Shown one piece after another: positions 59,774 to 64,000 of a DNA stretch of 64,000 nt (within the stretch, counting starts at the first letter, position 1; the number at the start of each line of letters is the position of its first letter). The position numbers and the translations under genes are program-made. Below the pieces are notes generated by a model. That model was not told the DNA's origin and made no database searches. It worked only from the letters and a program-made list of their open reading frames with translations. The stretch comes from Branchiostoma belcheri (taxonomy: Eukaryota; Chordata; Leptocardii; Amphioxiformes; Branchiostomatidae). The stretch is taken from the NCBI RefSeq assembly GCF_001625305.1, contig NW_017803713.1, positions 2,212,894-2,276,893 of the forward strand. The letters run 5' to 3'.

Positions 59774-59938
59774 TAGATAGAGCACGGTTTGAGGCTGACT
59801 ATGAGGATTTAGAACTGTCCCGCCCACCAAGGGGATTTCATGTCTCCCGAGGCCAGAGGCCAAGGGTGACATGAAATCCCCGAGGTTGGGCGGGCAGTTC
59901 TGAATCCGAGTATTCAGCCTCAAACCGTGCTCTATCTA
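59774..59938. mobile_element. foldback element
   Basis: Inverted arms beginning TAGATAGAGCACGGTTTGAG and ending with the complement, with further pairing inside (GGGGATTTCATGT against ACATGAAATCCCC). It is 165 bp with no ORF. The flank CTTAGAGCAC recurs near 60280 and 60350. Confidence 0.6.
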
Positions 59939-60047
59939 ACTTAGAGCACTTCTAGGTCCCCGAAGTTGATCAACTCCATCCACTAGAACTTGATTTTGCT
60001 TTATAAATCCGAAAGTTTGTTTAGTGTCACTTTTTGTCTTGTTTCGA

Positions 60048-60135
60048 GGAGTTGTTTGGTTGTCCATCTGGGCTGATTAACGACCGCTAGGTCGTTAGGT
60101 CGTTAATCAGCCCAGATGGACAGCCAAACAACTCC
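60048..60135. repeat. near-perfect 88-bp hairpin
   Basis: Arms GGAGTTGTTTGG...GGGCTGATTAACGACC pair with their complements, with one or two mismatches and a minimal loop containing extra GGTCGTT copies. It is probably part of the foldback cluster. Confidence 0.6.
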
Positions 60136-60889
60136 AAGAAGAGTCAAACGATGTGTGGTGATGAGCCGGTCAGTCTCCTCTGATTCCCCAGGGCAGAAAG
60201 CTGGACACTGCCATTGGCCAGTTGTTGTTTCCATGGAAATAACAATGGGCGGGTCCAACATAGTGTAATTTATTCGGTTAGTTAGAGCACCTCTGTCCCT
60301 AGAGAGGGACCAATTCCAGCTTACTGGTTGGCTGAGAAGAGGGTGGCTGGTTAGTTAGTGCACCTCTACCCCAAGGGAGAGAGGTGCACTAACTCACAAG
60401 TATGCTACTATGTGGATATAATCACTAAAAATCCAGGATCCCTATTGGCTGAGGAGACCTAGCAGTGCTCTAACCTTGATTAATCCATGCATCATATGAG
60501 AAAGTGGAATATCCGTCTTCCGTTCCTTTTCATTTTGGTTTGCTGGGAAGGAATATAAAAACCTCAAAAAGGGGTCTCGTGAGTTTTAGTATTTCGTGCC
60601 TTGGGCGAGTGCTATCTACTAATGTTATGTGCGATAGGAGAGCATTGCGATCAGAAAACTTGGGCTATTAGAAAATACTAGTACAATATGTACTAGAAAA
60701 AGCGCCCCCTTCACTTCCCCCCCAAAAACGACTACACGCGTTATGACCAGGCGCGCAGCTGCTTATCAAGTTCTTCAGTTTCACGAGCTTTCACCACGTT
60801 TGAATCGCACAAACTAGACCAACTGAGTACATCAATTATCGTTCAATTGCATAACAGCCTAGCCTTTTATAATAGCCCCTGGCCTTACT

Positions 60890-60957
60890 AGTTGGGCAGT
60901 CCTGGCTGTATATTTGTTTAACCGTAGTACAATAAATGAAATCAAATCAAACCGCTC
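60890..60957 (+). mobile_element. 3' tail of a non-LTR retrotransposon
   Basis: Resembles 25204-25258 and ends in a short AAATCAAATC-type repeat. Only the tail is present. Confidence 0.4.
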
Positions 60958-61646
60958 GGGTTCTCATAATAAAGGTTCAGGTTCCGCTTGACCTGCACGT
61001 AGAAAAGACAGAATTACCCCGTATCCCTTTATGGTGCTGATATCGAATATGATAAACCTTCCACATGACTGCTAATTAGTTTGTGAGTTGTGTCAATGTG
61101 ATGATAATAGAGTTTGCATGCACAAATCTGTTATGATAAATGTAATGTCGTGTGTCAACAATAACCACATAACAGGTAAGATACTTCGAGACGGAAAAAA
61201 GTGTTTCTAACCTCTCGGGTACCGGTCATGGTCCGAAGATGTGCACTCTTGATCATGTCAAGAATTAAGATGAAAGATGCTGCTTCAGATCGCCGACTTC
61301 TGTACAATAAGATGCAAACTTGAACAAGACAATCATTTCATCTACGTCGTAAAATGTTTCAAGGTTCGATACGCTTACTAAAGGTCCAAGGTACGGAATG
61401 TATTGTCAATTACAAGCTACGCCTATATACACGCACCCTATGCAGCAGTGGAGGCCGTGGAGCTGTGGCACTGCGTGTTTATACAAGTTATACTAGTACA
61501 AAATGTAGTAAGAGGATTCCCCATCATCGGTGGAAGCTGCCAGACAGGGGGGAAAGAGTCATAATGTGCCGCATTGCGGCAATGCGCTTAATCTACAGAA
61601 AACTGTACCATGATCAAATAAAGGGAAACTTTTAGTTTATATGAAA

Positions 61647-61669
61647 TGATATGATATGATATGATATGT
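61647..61669. repeat. GATAT microsatellite
   Basis: About four and a half units of ATATG, followed by T- and A-rich tracts. Confidence 0.7.
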
Positions 61670-62473
61670 TTTTTATTGTTTATATGGTCGATGTGCAATA
61701 AAAAAAAAACAATGCGAGGGGAATGCTCGGAAAATATTTTTGCGCGTTACGCCCTATAACAACCACAATCTATCGCAATTTGTTTCACACTTCATGTTTG
61801 TAGAGGTCATCATAGAAAGGGTTTTTATCTGAGTGACTGCGCTCAAATAAGTGGTAGAGTGCAGTCGATTAACCATCGTCATTGGCCAAGGTAACGGTAG
61901 CTGAAGACTGGGATACCGGCTATTATACCTAGTCGTAGTTCGACGACTTTTGAAAACCAGACTTGTACTTTTTATTTCATACTTTATACTTTTACTTGTA
62001 CTTTGTACTTTTGTACGTTGAATTTGGAAGGACATTAGTAGAAGAGAAATTTCAAATTTTATCACGGACGCTAGAGAGTTTTGGGCAATCTGTACTGATT
62101 TGACGAAAAACAATTTACCGTATAACAAATACGTGTAAGTTGCTCGAGAGAAAAAATTATTGTGCAAAGTCACATCTATACATGTAGTGTAACCTTGATC
62201 AATCCATACGCAATAAATATATTCAAATTCTTCCAAATGAGATGATGGCAAAAGAGTGAAAAATACCCTTCATGGATAGAGCAAGAGGTAACGTTATTAG
62301 CAAAAATGCTCCGATGTAACTTTTCCGGGCCCGAAACTGTTCGGTAAACTTTCGGCGGACCGTTTCGGTAGGCGCGGTTGACACTTTTGAACCCTAGCCC
62401 CAGTTTCAGGTGAGCTGTTTGTATTTCACCTGTGCAACTGTACAAACAACAAACACAGCCGCGTTACCACCAC

Positions 62474-62486
62474 AGGTCACAGGTCA
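62474..62486 (+). promoter_or_regulatory. candidate DR1 nuclear-receptor element
   Basis: AGGTCA, one base, AGGTCA: a perfect direct repeat spaced by one, the site type bound by HNF4, RXR and PPAR dimers. It lies about 217 bp upstream of the proposed LRRC73 start codon. Confidence 0.4.
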
Positions 62487-62702
62487 CCAGACATGCGTGC
62501 TGGTCGGTCGGTATGGAGACTTGGAGCCGCGCGACTCTTCATCTCACCTGCTTGAACCTGGCGTAAAATTCACCTGCCGCATAACACAGGCCATTTCATT
62601 TACCTGTCAAGTTATCTTGTGATACAGAGGGGCCTCCAAAAGGTGACATTTGAACTAAGACTTGAGAGAGCGAGCCTGTCTCGCGCTTCTACAGGTGTCA
62701 GG

Positions 62703-64000
62703 ATGCCCGGCAACATGCTACTCGGCTCCATCCAGATCTCAGGTGAACACCTGTCCACGGTGGAGGTCCGAGACATCTGCGACTCCTTAAAGAATAACTC
62801 CACCCGCCTGCTCAGTCTTAGAGGGTGTAAGATCGACGACGAAGACTTCGGGCCGCTGGCCACGGCGATTGGGGAGAGCAAATCCATCGTGCAGCTGAAC
62901 TTGAACCTGGGCGTAGTCTCGGATATCAGTCGAGCGAGACTTCTGGGAGAGGCGCTGACAAGGAATAGATCGCTAAATTCATTGTTGTAAGTCACGTTAG
63001 GTAATCATTTCTGGAACACACGTCTAATGCAGATGGTATTTGATGGGCTAAATGAGGTCTTAAGTGTTATTGTTATTGTATTAAATGTCGCATTAGAGTG
63101 ACCAAGGACATTGTGTGTAGGAGTGACAAGCTCCGTATGCTCAGATCGCGTGCAGCGTGTCTTATTACATCGCGTTGTCGTTTTACTGGCGTCTGGGAGA
63201 CATTAACCGTTACTTCTATCGTGCCCTGTCTTTTTCTAAGTGATGTTTGATACCTGACTCTTGCCTTCAGTGGCCCTTTGGTTTTGTGGAGCCATGGCAA
63301 CTGCCTTGACTATCGAACAATGCCTTAAGGAAGTCATTTCATTATCTGCTAATCTGTAACGGAAGGATGATTAACGTTAGGGAAACTGCTGTTGTAAAAC
63401 GTTTAAGGTTAGGTGAAAGACTAAGGACTGCTCCATCATTTAATCTGAATGCCACCCATACTTACCTACATTTGCAAAGTTGAAAATAAGGCCAATGTGT
63501 GTTTGTTGTATGTTTATGAAAAAGAGTAAAAAGTATGATGCATGGACCCAGCTTATCGCATCTAGTATCAATCGTCAACTTTTTAGCATATTAACAAGAT
63601 CCTGCTTCCTCATGTAGCCTCCATGGCAGCCCCCTGGGTGATGATGGCCTGACTGTGCTGATCCCATCACTGTCCACCCACCCCTTCCTGACCTCATTGG
63701 ACCTGGGGGACTGTCGGCTGGGGGATGGCTCCATCAAACTCATCAGCACATTGTTACCTCCTGATGGAGCCAGACAAGGTGAGAATGTCTGTTGGAAAAA
63801 CTGTTTATCCAAGGAGCTATAAATCACATGTCCATATTTTTATGTTAATTGAACCTCGTGACCTTGAGTAGAACATCAAAAGGTTGCTTATTTTACACAC
63901 ACTTAATATGATGATAACATTTCCCTGTCCAGGAATCCATGACCTAACCCTGAGTGCCAACCCAGCCATTACTGCACGAGGTTGGGCCCAACTGTCAGTG
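62703..64000 (+). CDS. LRRC73: leucine-rich repeat-containing protein 73, first three exons (partial)
   Basis: Small ribonuclease-inhibitor-type LRR protein of unknown function. Exons: 62703-62986, 63618-63778, and 63933 onward, running off the right edge. The proposed start MPGNMLLGSIQISGE was chosen because the conserved GSIQISGE block of the vertebrate protein follows at once; the frame is open further 5' but without similarity. LRR units are visible in TRLLSLRGCKIDDEDFGPL, IVQLNLNLGVV, NSLFLHGSPLGDDGL, FLTSLDLGDCRLGDGSI and LTLSANPAITARGW. Splice phases agree (TT then C; G then GA). About 170 residues of the usual ~310 are present. Confidence 0.88.

Larger units (their letters stand above)
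59099..62702. other. divergent intergenic region, I-kappa-B to LRRC73
   Basis: Contains the kappa-B sites, a cluster of foldback elements (59774-59938, 60048-60135, 60350-60394), a LINE 3' tail (60890-60955), a GATAT microsatellite (61647-61669) and the LRRC73 upstream region. Open frames inside resemble no known protein. Confidence 0.55.

Noticed and set aside
62619..62702. Upstream ATG extending LRRC73 by 28 residues
   Set aside because: The extra residues have no similarity, and the conserved N-terminus begins right after the ATG at 62703.

Overview
The window looks like nuclear DNA of an invertebrate chordate, most likely an amphioxus (Branchiostoma). This is inferred from intron-rich genes that resemble vertebrate orthologues closely, AT-rich introns, many small foldback transposons, and uncollapsed alleles at assembly gaps, as expected of a very heterozygous genome. 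No species-diagnostic marker was found, so the genus is an inference.

Layout, left to right. 1-7039: no confident gene; a 1.9 kb Harbinger-like element (453-2316), a foldback element and a few weak exon or promoter candidates. 7040-14587 (-): 5' 19 coding exons of exportin-5 (XPO5); the C-terminal ~40% is missing and probably lies beyond the left edge. 15123-25529 (+): complete phosphatidylinositol 4-kinase alpha (PI4KA), head-to-head with XPO5 and containing one 4-kb exon. 27979-35143 (-): complete kintoun/DNAAF2, whose 5' end is assembled twice around an N gap. 38364-41902 (+): complete 2-oxoglutarate/Fe(II) dioxygenase of the isopenicillin-N-synthase-like type. 43945-53478 (-): complete STIP1/HOP with a pair of look-alike 125-nt exons that can only be used one at a time; one intron carries a dead Tc1 transposon, an N gap, an allelic duplication and a stray F-type lectin exon. 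55962-59098 (-): an I-kappa-B gene with three frame breaks and two palindromic kappa-B sites upstream. 62703 to the end (+): the first three exons of LRRC73.

The genes are unrelated housekeeping and signalling genes (small-RNA export, PI4P synthesis, dynein arm assembly, Hsp70/Hsp90 hand-off, NF-kappa-B inhibition), not an operon or a single system. XPO5, LRRC73 and NFKBIE are, from memory, all on human 6p21, so part of the neighbourhood is probably ancestral to chordates.

The most interesting signals are the STIP1 alternative exon pair (swapping most of one Hsp-binding TPR unit), the kappa-B palindromes suggesting an NF-kappa-B/I-kappa-B feedback loop, a 77-nt near-perfect hairpin at 42735-42811, the fused PI4KA exon, and the allelic or chimeric assembly structures at both N gaps. 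Four single-base homopolymer breaks in otherwise intact genes warn that base-level accuracy is imperfect.
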